A stretch of 64,000 nt of DNA from Aegilops tauschii subsp. strangulata. Its lineage: Eukaryota > Streptophyta > Magnoliopsida > Poales > Poaceae. Position 1 is the stretch's first letter. Each line of letters begins with the position of its first letter. The stretch lies in NCBI RefSeq assembly GCF_002575655.3, contig NC_053035.3:95443322-95507321 (forward strand), in the 5' to 3' direction. Shown in pieces: positions 23,227 through 35,578 of the stretch. The notes below the pieces were generated by a model, which saw only the letters and a list, made by a program, of their open reading frames with translations, was not told the DNA's origin and made no database searches. The position numbers and the translations under genes were made by a program.

Positions 23227-26200
23227 TCAACTGTAAAATCTTCTGAGGAGGTTGGCATTCCATGGTCGTTCCGACTCCTTGCCGGAATCGTCTCTCTTGC
23301 GTGCCTTCGGCTTCTGTGCGTCGATCAGGTAGTAGGAGTCGTTGCCTAGGGCCTTGCTGACGACGAAGGGGCCTTCCCAAGGGGCCGAGAGTTTGTGCTG
23401 GCCGGCTGTTCGCTGGATCAGCCGGAGCACAAGATCGCCTTCTTGGAAGGATCTTGGCTTGACCTTTCGGTTGTGGTAACGGCGCAAACCCTGCTGGTAG
23501 ATGGCGGACCGACTGAGTGCTAACAGCCGGCCCTCTTCCAGCAGGTCGACGCCGTCTTCTCGTGCTTCCTTGGCCTCCGCCTCCGTGTACATGGTGACTC
23601 GAGGCGAGTCGAACTCGATGTCAGTTGGGATGACCGCCTCGACACCATATATAAGGAAGAAAGGGGTGAAGCCGGTTGACTTGTTCGGGGTAGTACGCAG
23701 ACTCCAGAGGACAGCCGACAGCTCATTGAGCCAGCAGCCGGCCGAACGGCAGTCGGGGCTTGATGCCGGAGAGGATGAGGCTGTTTGCTCGCTCGACTTG
23801 GCCGTTTGACTGCGGGTGGGCAACGGACGCTAAGTCCAGTCGGTTGCCCTGTGTCGCGCAGAAACGTGCCAGTGCTCCCTTGGCAAAATTCGTGCCATTG
23901 TCGGTGATGATGCTGTGTGGTATACCATACTGGGTGGTGATATCTGCGATGAATGTCACATCAGTCGGCCCATGCAGCTTCTTGATTGGCTTCGCTTCAA
24001 TCCACTTGGTGAATTTGTCTACGGCGACAAGCAAATGTGTCATGCCGCCGCGCGCCGTCTTGAATGGTCCCACCATGTCCAGCCCCCAGACGGCAAAGGT
24101 CCAGGTGAGGGGGATGGTCTTGAGTGCAGAAGCCGGCAGGTGTTGCTTGGAGCTGAAGACTTGGCACCCTTTGCAGCTTTGACTAATTCCTTGGCGTCTT
24201 CCAAAGCAGTCGGCCAGAAGAAACCATGGCGGAAAGCTTTGGCGACAAGTGATCTTGAGGCTGCGTGGTGGCCGCATTCGCCTTGGTGGATATCCTTGAG
24301 GATTGCTATGCCCTTCTCTGGCTCGACGCAGCGCTGGAAGACTCCAGTGACGCTACGCTTAACAAGTTCTCTGTTTATTATTGTGTATGCTCCGGCTCGG
24401 TGTTGAATTTGTCTCGCAGAGATCTCATCAGTCAGCAGCTCTCTGTTGACTAGGAAGTTGTGGATGGGTTGGGCCCATGATGGAGCCGCGACTTCTTCTA
24501 TCGCCAATACGGCTACTGCGACCAGGGTGGGTGGGTTGGGTGGTGAAGAGTTGGAGTCGGCCACCGCCTGTTGTGTCGTTGCAGTCCCCGGGCCGACTGC
24601 TGCAGTCCCCGGGCCGGGTTCTGAAGTCCCCGAGCCGGGTGCGACTACGGCAGTCCCCGGGCCGCCTGTCAAAGTCCCCGAGCCGCCTGCTGGGTTCCCC
24701 AAGCTGGATCCGACTGCATCAGGGGCAGGCGGTACGAAGATGGAGTCTGATTCTGGAGACGGCTTGACAGACGGTTTGAGGAGGCACTGAAGAGAGACGC
24801 CGGCTGGTATGGCTTGTCGGGTGGAGCCGATCCGTGCCAGGGCATCTGCTTGCTCGTTGTCGGCCCGTGGCACGTGGAGGAACTTGCACCCTTCAAAGTA
24901 TCCGCTGATTTGCTGGACGAGGAATCGGTAGCTCGCCATGTTTGCATCCTTGGCGTCCCAGTCGTCGGATGATTGTTAGACTACCAGATCCGAGTCGCCA
25001 TAGCATAGGATCCGGCGTATGCCGAGCTCTTTGGCTAGCCGGAGCCCGTGTATGAGCGCCTCGTACTCGGCCACATTGTTGGAGGCGGCAAAATTGATTT
25101 GCAGTGTGTATCTGAGTTTGTCACCCTTGGGAGAGGTGAGGACGATGCCGGCTCCCAAGCCGGTGCGCATCTTGGATCCATCAAAGTGCATCCGCCAATG
25201 AGTGGAGTCGGGAGCCGGTGGTAGGTACTGGGTCTCGGCCCAGTCGACAAGGAAGTCGGCCAACGCTTGGGACTTGATGGCGGTGCGGGGCTGGTAGAAG
25301 ATCGTGTAAGGAGCCAGCACAATGGCCCACTTAGCCACCCGGCCGGATGCGTCCCGGCTGCCTATGATCTCGGCAAGCGAGGCAGTGCATACGACCGTGA
25401 TGGGATGCTCTTGAAAGTAGGGCTTTAGCTTCTGGGCAGCAAAGTATACTCCATAGCACATCTTCTGGTAGTGCGGGTAGTTCTGCTTCGAGGTGGACAA
25501 TACTTCGCTCAAATAATACACCGGCCTCTGGACTAACTGAGCTCGGCCTTCTTCTGGGCGTTGGACGACAATAACTGTACTGACCACCCGGCTAGTCGCG
25601 GCAATGTAAAGGAGCATGGGCTCTTTCTCAGTCGGCGCCGCCAGGACATGCGGCGTAGTCAGCATCTTCTTCAACTCGTGGAAAGCTTGGTCTGTTTGGT
25701 CGTTCCACTCGAAGTGAGTGGACTTCTTCATAAGTCGGTACAGGGGGAGAGCCTTCTCTCCTAGCCGGCTGATGAAGCGGTTTAGGGAGGCCAGGCACCC
25801 GGTAAACTTCTGGACGTCTCGCAGCTTGGTAGGAATCTCCATTCTCTCAATGGCCTTGATCTTCACTGGGTTGCATTCAATGCCGCGTTCGGAGACCAAG
25901 AAGCCTAGAAGCTGGCCGGCTGGTACTCCGAACACGCATTTCTCAGGGTTGAGCTTGATCTGGAATCGGCGCAAGTTGGCAAATGTTTCTCTGAGGTCTT
26001 CCAGCAGGGTGCCGCGCTTCCCCGTCTTCACCACAATATCGTCTACATAGACGTGGGCATTTCTGCCGAGTTGCTTGAGGAGGCATTTCTGCTTGCAACA
26101 CTGAAAAGTGGCACCGGCATTTCTCAAGCCGAATGTCATAGTCAGGTAGCAGAAAGCTCCGAATGGTGTGATGAAGGCGGTTTTCAGGCGGTCGGCTGGA

Positions 26201-29200
26201 TCCAACTTGATCTAGTGGTAGCCTGAGTAGGCATCCAAGAAACTCAACAGCTCGCATCCGGCTGTGGAGTCTATAACTTGATCAATTCGGGGTAAGGCAA
26301 ACGGATCTTTGGGGCAGGCTTTGTTGAGGCTAGTGTAATCTATACACATGCGCCATTTGTTGTTTTTCTTCAGCACTAGGACCGGGTTGGCGAGCCATTC
26401 TGGGAAGAACACCTCCATAATGAAGCCGGCTGCCAAGAGCCGGGCTATCTCTTCTCCCACTATCCTTCTCTTCTCCTCCGACAGTCGGCGGAGGGGTTGC
26501 TTGACTGGTTTTGCATCTGCCCGAACGTGTAGCTTGTGCTCGGCGAAATCCTTCGGAACACCTGGCATGTCCTTTGGGGACCATGCAAAGATGTCCCGAT
26601 TCTCACGGAGGAAGTCGACGAGCTCGCCTTCCTATTTACTATCTAGGTTTGCCCCAATGACAGCAAATCTCTCCGGGTTCTCCGGGTCCAGCGGTATCTT
26701 CTTGGTTTCCTTGGCTGGCTGGAAGGAGCCTTGAGCGTCATACTCCTTGGGATCGGGGGACAGGGCCGGCTGCTTGCCGGCCATGGCCACGACTCGGTCC
26801 AACATCTTCTTCTCTTCAGCAATCACGAGGGACTCGGCTAGCCGGCTGCTGGCTGCAGCACACTCGGAAGATTTCTTGTAGTCTCCGGCTATGGTGATGA
26901 TCCCCTTCGAACTCGGCATCTTCATCTTGAGGTAGGCGTAGTGGGGCACGACCATGAACTTGGCCAGGGCAGGTCGGCCAAGCAATGCGTGGTAAGGGCT
27001 CTCTAGATCCACCACTTCAAACCAGATCGCCTCTCGGCAGAAGTGATCCTTGTCTCCGAAGAGAACATCCATCTTGATCTTGCCGATTGGGGAACAGGAC
27101 AGCCGGGTACGATACCATGGAACACAGTCCGGCTTGGCATGAGTTGCTTCGTCTTGAGGTTCAGCTTCTCCATGGTGTCACGGTACAATATGTTGATACT
27201 GCTCCCGCCGTCAATCAGCACGCGGGAGAAACGAGCAGCTCGCCTTTCTGTCGCGAGGGTGGCGTCCAACACCAATGCATAGGAGCCAGGAGACGGCATC
27301 ACCTCTGGGTGATCAGCCTGGCTCCAGCTGATGGGCTTCTCAGACCAATGCATGAACTCTGGGTTGTTGGAGGCGACTGCGTTGACTTCCTGGTGCTGTC
27401 GGCGCCGACTGCGCCTATCTTTGATTTGGCTCGTGAAGACGACGTAGGCGGCGTGCTCATCTGGGAACTCATCTTGAATGGCTCCGACTGCGGGGCGAAC
27501 AGCCGGCTGCTGAGGGGCTAGAGGCGGCGGGCCAGCAGGTGGAGGTGGCACCAGCCCCTCGCCTTTGGAGATCCGTGTGAGCCAATGGCACTTCCGTGTC
27601 GTGTGGTTGGACGGCTTTGCGCCGCTGTGGAACTTGCAGGGGGCGTCTAGGGTTTGCTCATAGGAGAAGGCCGGCTGCCAAGCCGGCCTGCCGCTCTTCT
27701 GCTTCTTGGGAGCGGGCCGCTCTTCGGGTTGTTTGTCTTCGACTGTGGCAACTTGCCGACTGGTGGAAGACGGCATTTGGGCCTTGCGCTTGTTGTCGTT
27801 CTGGTAAGGGCGTCGGTTGGAGTCGCCAGCCGGCGTCTTGGGAGCAGGAGCGAGCACCTTCCCAGAGGCATCCACTCGAAGCTCGGTCTTCATCGAGGAG
27901 TCGGCAGTGGCGTACTTGTCTGCTATGATCAGCAGCTCATCGAGGGTAGTCGGCTCGTCACAGAGGAGTCGGTGCTTGAGGAGGGTGCCCTCTCGGCACC
28001 CGGCGGTGAAGTACTCTATGGCCTGGACCTTGTGCACCCCTCGCAGGAGTTGCGGAGCTCGGCCCAACGCGTGAGGTAATCGCGAGTTGATTCGCTGGGC
28101 CCTTGGACGCACAAGGAGAGCTGGCGGGGCTTGGGAGGCCGCTTGTATGTGCTGGTGAAGTTGCGGACGAAGACTTCCGTGAAGTCTAGCCAGCTGTTGA
28201 TGCTGTAGGGCTTGAGGCTGTTCAGCCAAGTGCGTGCCGTGCCTTGAAGCATGAGCGGGACGTACTTCACGACAACGCGCCTGTTGTCGTTTGCTATGCG
28301 GACTACGATGGAGTAGTCGATCAACCAATCTTCCGGCTTCACGGAGCCGTTGTACTTTGGCGTGTCTCTTGGGAGCGAGAACCCTTTGGGGAAGGGCTCG
28401 TCACGGATGCGGGGGCCAAAGCAAGGCGGGCTGACATCATCTTCTTCTTCTAGCACCAGGGATCACGCTAGGCGGTCGATCTAGTGGCGGGCATCATTCT
28501 CGCCGACTCCCTCGCGGTGGCCTAGTCGGCTGCCGAGAGTCGGATGCGTGACAGGCGGCGGGGTGGGATATCTCTCTCCATGAGGCGGCGGAGGAGGCGG
28601 ATTGCCTCGTCGTTCCACAGCTCGGGGGCGGCCTTCTGCGTTGCGCTCGATGGTGAGCCGAGTCCAGCTGCGGCTAGCAGCCGGCTCCTTCTCTTTTCTT
28701 GCGCGGGCGCCGTCTGCAGTCGGCGTCCGGGATGTCACGCCATGCTCTCGGCGTGGGTGAGGACTCTCAGCGCGGGCGCTGGCTTCATGCTGCCCTGCGG
28801 CCGCATCGATCAGCTGCTGGATGCGCTTAGTCATGTAGGGGAGCTCGTCAGCCCCCAGCTCGTTCAGCTCGTCTGCAGCCGCCTGGCGGCACGCAGGTTC
28901 TCGAGGGGCGTGGCGTAGACTGGGCGATCTGCCCCCAGCATGCTGGAGATGGCTGCGCCGCGCTTCTTGACGAACCCGGCTCGGCTCGGCCCGCCAGGAG
29001 GCGGCGTGCCAAAGGCGGCGTTGTCGACTTTGCGCTGGTGAGCCTCAGTGAGGCGTCTCATGGATGCTATCTTCTGGCCTTCCACGACGAGGGCGAGGCG
29101 GCATGCCTCCAGTGTCTCGGCGTCGGCGTCGGCTGGGATGGGGACGGACAAGTCGTGCAGCGCTGCTTGTAGGGCGTCGTGGGCGTTCTCGCCGGAGACG

Positions 29201-29331
29201 GCGCCGTGGCTGATGACCAACACCTCAGTGATAGCGCTGCTGCCACTGTCGGCTCGAGGGAGAGGGCCGTCGATGATCACCACGTTGGTGAGGAAGGCGT
29301 CAAGCGATGCCATGTCGGAGTCGACCAGCAT
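23227..29331 (-). pseudogene. Gag-pol polyprotein of element E (Tat-type Gypsy)
   Basis: On the minus strand, right to left, the gag N-terminal region starts near 29331 (MLVDSD). The gag core is at about 28016-28456 (VPLMLQGTARTWLNSLKP). Protease LIDGGSSINILY is near 27190-27225. The RT spans about 25700-26570, with LSFLDAYSGYH and HVYVDDI (about 26036-26056). The first RNase H is at about 25330-25650. A second RNase H-like domain is at about 24980-25220 (MHFDGSKMRTGLGAG; YGDSDLVV). A Pro/Gly-rich linker is at about 24560-24710. Integrase shows HH near 24270, FAVWGLDMVGPF (~24080), ITDNGTNF (~23900) and NGQVERAN (~23790), and ends at 23227. Three stops are CAR-to-TAR changes (near 26635, 26215 and 24976). 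Frameshifts occur near 28045, 27060, 24050 and 23740. Not functional as it stands. Confidence 0.9.
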
Positions 29332-29620
29332 CGGGTCGGTGGAGCCGACCGACTCCAAGTCCACAGCAAGCTCGTTGGAGACGTGGAGCTGGTCGAGGAG
29401 GCTGACGAGGCGGATCTCGGGGCAGTCTGTGCCTGCGTCGGACGCAGGCTCGTCGGAGATGCGAGCCTCGCCAAGGAGATCGGTGAGGCAGCTCGCCGCG
29501 CAGGCGTCTTCGACGCCTTGCAGCGCGTCGGGGCAAGCGCCATCGGGCGTGGCGGGCTGGCTACGCTCGCGGGGGAGGAAAAGGGTTCCCGTCCAGAACA
29601 GGTCTCCGGACGATGGTGCA

Positions 29621-29643
29621 CCTGGCCCCACGGTGGGCGCCAA
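29621..29643 (-). other. Primer-binding site of element E
   Basis: The minus strand reads TGGCGCCCACCGTGGGGCC one base inside the 5' LTR edge. It has the length and TGG start of a tRNA 3'-end complement. I cannot assign the tRNA with confidence. Confidence 0.7.
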
Positions 29644-29644
29644 A

Positions 29645-30845
29645 TGTCGGGTGGTAGGTGCGACATATGCCAACGGGTGGCTTATCATTGTGGGAGCCAG
29701 TAAGACATCGCCGGTTCCTAGAAACGGGATAAGGCGAAGACATGCACGCCAGCGAATCTTACCCAGGTTCGGGGCTCTCCGTGGAGATAACACCCCTAAT
29801 CCTGCTCTGCGGGGTCTCTGCATGATCACTAGATCAATACCAGTAGCTACAAGAGGCTCCTTGAGCTGTTTGGCTAGAGGAAGAAGAAGGGCACGGCTAG
29901 CTCTCCTTTTCTCTCTATGTGGTGTCTAAAACTATATGAGATCAACCCTTTGCATGGGTGCCCTGGGGGGTTTATATAGGCCTACCCCCCAGGGGTACAA
30001 TGGTAATCCGGCTGGACGTGGGTCCTAGCCATCAGTGTCTGTATTCGCCGGCTTCTCCGCCGACCGCTGGGGCCCGCGGACCGGTGGGTCCTGCCGGCTG
30101 CCGGCCTCATGGCCGACAGGCCGGCCCCACCGCCTGGGGGTCTTGTCGGTGGCTGGTTACTGTAGCCTCGCCTATGATGACGAGGGCTTTGTCGAGGTAA
30201 GCATGGCCACAGTGCCACCGCCTTGCGGGCTCTCACTGTAGCCTTACCTCGCCTTGTCTTCTTAATGATGCACATACTTCGAGGATGGGGGATAGCTGGC
30301 TGTTGGGAGCCGGCTATGTCCCATGCCGACTGGGGGAGGCCTGGCCGCCTTCGAGCATCTCTCTGGTTGAAGGGGCCTGCCGCCCGCGGGCCGTACTGGC
30401 GCCTGTCGTGGGTGGTGTCATGGTCTACATGGCAACAGTGCTGCGCCGGACAGGGGATGGCCGACCCGTACGGCGTACTGTGGCCATGCGTGCTCTGGGA
30501 TTCGGGGGTGGCAGGTTGTACTGTAGCCACGCCCCATCTCATCACCGTTATGTGGGTGCAGCCCTTGAGGGTGCCGTCTTGGCCGGCTTCTGGGAGTCGG
30601 CCTTCTTCATGGCCGGCTTCTGGGAGTCGGTCCTTTTGGGGCCGGCTTCCTGGAGTCGGCCATCTTGGGATTCTCTTCGGGAAGGTTTTTGAGGCCGGGT
30701 CGCCTCCTGGTAGTCGGCCTGGGTGATAGCCGGCCAGGGGAAGGCGGCCCTGCGCTCTGGATGCTTGAAGGCTTGATTGGCCTGGTAATTTTCTTGAAGA
30801 GCCAGGGGGAGTCGGTTAGGCTACCCGTGGCCATTTACTCCGACA
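29645..30845 (-). repeat. 5' LTR of element E
   Basis: 1201 bp. Pairs with 17035-18207. The TATA box on the minus strand lies in CCTATATAAA (29971-29980). The 5-bp duplication GGACT follows at 30846-30850. Confidence 0.93.
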
Positions 30846-30850
30846 GGACT

Positions 30851-31040
30851 CTTTATGAGCCCGGCTTTCCTACAAATAACCGAGGATTGCTCCCTTTAAG
30901 GAAGCCTTTTCGCGGAAGCACAGGCAGCGCAAACGTGCGACAGGAGCCCTAAAAGATTTTTTGCAGACCAAAAACTCTATTTGAAACCTGTACAGAGCCT
31001 TTTTCCTCAGCCCTGGCATGTAAAATGGCCTGGGTGGGGT
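30851..31040 (+). other. Short stretch of element C between insertions E and F
   Basis: About 190 bp, no frame and no RT or integrase motif. It ends in GGGGT (31036-31040), the left flank copy of F. This is all that separates the protease end of C from the region at 40630. Confidence 0.7.
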
Positions 31041-32447
31041 TGATAACCCACAAGTATAGGGGATCGCAACAGTTTTCGAGGGTAGAGTATTCAACCCAAA
31101 TTTATTGATTCGATACAAGGGGAGCCAAAGAATATTCTCAAGTATTAGCAGTTGAGTTGTCAATTCAACCACACCTGGATAACTTAGTATCTGCAGCAAA
31201 GTATTTAGTAGCAAAGTAGCATGGAAGTAACGGTAACGGTAGCAAAAGTAATATTTTTGGGTTTTGTAGTGATTGTAACAGTAGCAATGGAAAAGTAAAT
31301 AAGCGAAGAACAATATGTGAAAAGCTCATAGGCATTGGATCGGTGATGGAGAATTATGCCGGATGCGGTTCATGCATGTAACAGTCATAACATAGGGTGA
31401 CACAGAACTAGCTCCAATTCATCAATGTAATGTAGGCATTTATTCCGAATATAGTCATACGTGCTTATGGAAAAGAACTTGCATGACATCTTTTGTCCTA
31501 CCCTCCCGTGGCAGCGGGGTCCTAATGGAAACTAAGGGATATTAAGGCCTCCTTTTAATAGAGTACCGGACCAAAGCATTAACACATAGTGAATACATTA
31601 ACTCCTCAAACTACGTTCATCACCGGGAGTAGTCCCGATTATTGTCACTCCGGGATTGCCGGATCAAAACACATAGTAGGTGACTATAGACTTGCAAGAT
31701 AGGATCAAGAACTCACATATATTCATGAAAACATAATAGGTTCAGATCTGAAATCATGGCACTCGGGCCCTAGTGACAAGCATTAAGCATAGCAAAGTCA
31801 TAGCAACATCATTCTCATAACATAGTGGATACTAGGGATCAAACCCTAACAAATCTAACTCGATTACATGATAAATCTCATCCAACCCATCACCGTCCAG
31901 CAAGCCTACGATGGAATTACTCACGCACGGCGGTGAGCATCATGAAATTGGTGATGGAGGATGGTTGATGATGACGATGGCGATAGATTCCCCTCTCCGG
32001 AGCCCCGAACGGACTCCAGATCAGCCCTCCCGAGAGAGTTTAGGGCTTGGCGGCGGCTCCGTATCGTAAAACGCGATGAATCTTTCTCTCTGATTTTTTC
32101 CTCCCCGAATACGAATATATAGAGTTGGAGTTGAGGTCGGTGGAGCTCCAGGGGGCCCACGAGGTAGGGGGCGCGCCCTGGGGGGGCAGGCGCGCCTCCC
32201 ACCCTCGTGGATAGGGTGTGGGCCCCCTGGCCTTGATTCTTTCACCAATATTTTTTATTATTTCCAAAAATAATATCCGTGAAGTTTCAGGTCATTCCGA
32301 GAACTTTTGTTTCTGCACAAAGATAACACCATGGCAATTCTGCCGAAAAAAGCGTCAGTCCGGGTTAGTTCCATTCAAATCATGCAAGTCAGAGTCCAAC
32401 ACAAGGGCAAAAGTGTTTGGAAAAGTAGATACGACGGAGACGTATCA
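31041..32447 (-). repeat. 3' LTR of element F
   Basis: 1407 bp. It pairs with 39214-40624. TATA (ATATATAG) is at about 32115-32122. A GC-rich inverted repeat at 32151-32227 lies just upstream of it on the minus strand. Confidence 0.93.
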
Positions 32448-32461
32448 ACTCCCCCAAGCTT
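32448..32461 (-). other. Polypurine tract of element F
   Basis: The plus strand reads ACTCCCCCAAGCTT beside the LTR edge. The minus strand is AAGCTTGGGGGAGT. Near-identical copies occur inside F at 34455-34465 and 38263-38273. Confidence 0.8.
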
Positions 32462-34486
32462 AAACCTTTGCTTGTCCTCAAGCAATTCAGTTGATAAACT
32501 GAAAGTGATAAAGAAAAACTTTTACAAACTCTGTTTGCTCTTGTTGTTGTAAATATGTAAAGCCAGCATTCAAGTTTTCAGCAAAGATTATGAACTAACC
32601 ATATTCACAATAACACTTAGGTCTCATGTTTACTCATGTCAATGACATAATCAACTAGTGAGCAATAATAAAAAATCTCGGATGATAACACTTTCTCAAA
32701 ACAATCCTGATATGATATAACAAGATGGTATCTTACTAGCCCTTTCTGAGACCGCAAAACATAAATGCAGAGCACCTTTAAAGATCAAGGACTGACTAAA
32801 CATTGTAATTCATGGTAAAAGAGATCCAGTCATAGTCATACCCAATATAAACTAATAGTAATGGATGCAAATGACAGCGGTGCTCTCCAGCCGATGCTTT
32901 TAATAAGAGGGTGATGACTCAACACAAAAGTAAATAGATAGGCCCTTCGCAGAGGGAAGCAGGAATTTGTAGAGGTGCCAGAGCTCGATTTTAAAGCAGA
33001 GATAAATAATATTTTGAGCGGCATACTTTCATTGTCAACATAACAACCGAGAGATGGCGATATCTTCCATGCTACACACATTATAGGCGGTTCCTAAACA
33101 GAATGGTAAAGTTTATACTCCCCCTCCACCAACAAGCATCAATCCATGGCTTGCTCGAAACAACGAGTGCCTCCAACTAGCAAGAGTCCCGGGGGAGTTT
33201 TGTTTGCAATTATTTTGATTTGGTTTGCATAAAGCATGGGACTGGGCATCCCGGTGACCAGCCATTTTCTCGTGAGTGAGGAGCGGAGTCCACTCCTCTT
33301 GAGAATAACCCGCCTAGTATGGAAGATACAGACATCCCTAGTTGATACATGAGCTATTTGAGCATGCAAAACAGAATTTCATTTCAAGGTTTAGAGTTTG
33401 ACACATACAAATTTACTTGGAACGGCAGGTAGATACCGCATATATAGGAAGGTATGGTGGACTCATATGGAATAACTTTGGGGTTTAAGGGATTGGATGC
33501 ACAAGCAGTATTCCCGCTTAGTACAAGTGAAGGCTAGAAAAAGACTGGGAAGCGACCAACTAGAGAGCGACAACAGTCATGAACATGCATTAAAATTAAT
33601 AAACATTGAGTGCAAGCATGAGTAGGATATAATCCACCATGAACATAAATATCGTGAAGGCTGTGTTGATTTTGTTTCAACTACATGCGTGAACATGTGC
33701 CAAGTCAAGTCACTCGAATCATTCAAAGGAGGATACCACCCTATCATACCACATCACAACCATTTTAATAGCATGTTGGCACGCAAGGTAAACCATTATA
33801 AACTCCTAGCTAATTAAGCATGGCATAAGTAACTATAATCTCTAATTGTCATTGCAAACATGTTTATTCATAATAGGCTGAATCAGGAACGATGAACTAA
33901 TCATATTTACAAAAACAAGAGAGGTCGAGTTCATACCAGCTTCTCTCATCTCAATCAGTCCATCATATATCATCATAATTGCCTTTCACTTGCACGACCG
34001 GACGATGTGAATAATAATAATAGTGCACGTGCATTGGACCAAGCTGGAATCTGCGAGCATTCAATAAACAGGAGAAGACAAGGCAATATGGGCTCTTGGT
34101 TAAATCAACGATAATGCATATAAGAGCCACTTCGACATTTTCATTATGGTCTTCTCCTATCGACCCCCAAAGAAAAGAAAAGAAATAAAACTATTTACAC
34201 GGGAAAGCTCCCAACAAGCAAAAGAAGAACGGGAAATCTTTTTGGGTTTTCTTTTAATTACTACTACATCATGGAAGTAAACTAGCTAAAAGCTACAACT
34301 ATTTTTTTGTTTTTCTTAAGGTTTATCAAACACACAAGAAGAAAGCATAAAAAGGAAAATAAACTAGCATGAATATTACAGTGAAAAAGTATGAGCACCG
34401 ACAACTAGCATGAGTGTGTGAACATAAATGTAATGTGGGTGAGAAATACGTACTCCCCCAAGCTTAGGCTTTTGGCCTAAGTTGGT
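32462..34486 (-). other. Long 3' non-coding region of F
   Basis: About 2 kb of AT-rich DNA between the extra gene and the polypurine tract. I see no coding frame of substance. Long untranslated regions upstream of the 3' LTR are usual in Athila-type elements. Confidence 0.6.
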
Positions 34487-35578
34487 CTATGGCCACGGCT
34501 GGCCTGGCGGATATCCAAAGTTATAGTTGGGGTCGTACTGAGATGAAGCTTCGGGTTGCCACTGGTTGGCAACCTCCTCCGGATTCCACTGGTAAACAGA
34601 CTGGCGTGGGGGAAAATTGTAGTTCCGGATCTGGCTCTGTAGCTGATGTGGAGTTCCGGTAGGCGTGAATGGCCTCCAACGGAACAAGGTACTCGCCTGC
34701 AGATAAATCAAACAAGGAAGGAGCAGGCAAGGTAATAGTCTCAGGGTGATTTTTATCAAATAACAGTCTATAGTTAAGCTCCTTTTTCCTGTTCTTAACA
34801 ATGAAATCATGTGCAACCATACTCTTGTAATCTAGAAGAACAGTAGGCAACAACTTTTCTTCTTTCTCATAATGCCTAATAGGTATGTTAAAGTATGCAG
34901 CGAGGCGCGAGGCGAAGATGCCTCCCAAGATGGGTCCCTTAGTACGGTTAAGATTTAACCGCTTTGCAACAATAGCGCCCATACTGAATGAGTCATCACG
35001 AAACAAAGCATGGCACAAAAAACAATATCAGGGGCACTTAGGTTGCCATAGTTTCCGCGACCAATTAAGCATCTACTAGCAAATAATGCACAGTAACGTA
35101 AAACAGGAAAATGTATGCTAGTGATTCTTGCATCAGAAACTTTCCTAGTTTCCCCTACAACAATTGTATCAATAAACCCCTCCACATCGTCACGATGTGG
35201 TTCCTCTACGCTGCCGGAAAAGGCAACTTGCAAACCTCACAAAATTCACGAAGGGTCATCTCCTTATACTCATCATATAAATAGAAATCCACCGAAGGTG
35301 GAGACCTCCTAGAATGGAAATGAAATTTTTTGCACAAAGATATTGGTGAGTAAGAGATACTGTCCGCGTTGGTCACGGAGGAAGTCGGTGAGGCCTGCAT
35401 TCTCAGCCAATTCATAAAAATCATCATAAATCCTGGCTGCTCTCAAGAAATCATCACAAGGCCATTCACACGGCCGAACTTTCCTGATGCGAGGGAGATT
35501 ATACTTGGGCCTCTCTTCTTCTTCACTTTGCTTATCCTTCGAGCTTCGGCTCGAAGAGCCCCTCAAAAATCTCCTCAT
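34487..35578 (-). pseudogene. Extra gene of F downstream of protease (Athila ORF-like protein)
   Basis: Reading on the minus strand starts at 35578 (MRRFLRGSSSRSSKD) and continues through the motifs LPRIRKVRPCEWPCDDF, DFYLYDEYKEMTLREFCEVC, ARITSIHFPVLRYCALF, LNLNRTKGPILGGIFASRLA and HDFIVKNRKKELNYRLLF. It ends near 34521-34487 in a Tyr/Pro/Gln-rich tail. Frame changes occur near 35320, 35220 and 35000. The general look is of the protein that occupies the position after pol in plant Athila elements (ATHILA ORF family), recognised from memory. I see no clear signal peptide or membrane segment, so an envelope role cannot be claimed. Confidence 0.6.

Larger units (their letters stand above)
17035..30845 (-). 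mobile_element. Element E: complete Tat-type Ty3/Gypsy retrotransposon with antisense gene
   Basis: Both LTRs are present (17035-18207 and 29645-30845; TGTCGGGTGG...CGACA) with a perfect 5-bp duplication GGACT at 17030-17034 and 30846-30850. The element is 13.8 kb. On the minus strand the order is 5' LTR, primer site, gag, protease, RT, RNase H, a second RNase H-like domain and integrase. A plus-strand gene then lies between the end of pol and the polypurine tract. Dual RNase H and an antisense gene upstream of the 3' LTR point to the Tat lineage. By eye the LTRs differ at about 36 of about 1170 positions plus a few indels. Confidence 0.94.

Noticed and set aside
27087..27521. Plus-strand frames opposite protease and gag of E, including 27654-28079
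   Set aside because: They are shadows of the minus-strand polyprotein, with no own signals.
29048..29929. Plus-strand open frame of about 290 codons
   Set aside because: It spans gag of E, the primer site and the LTR in the wrong direction. Shadow of the minus-strand gag.
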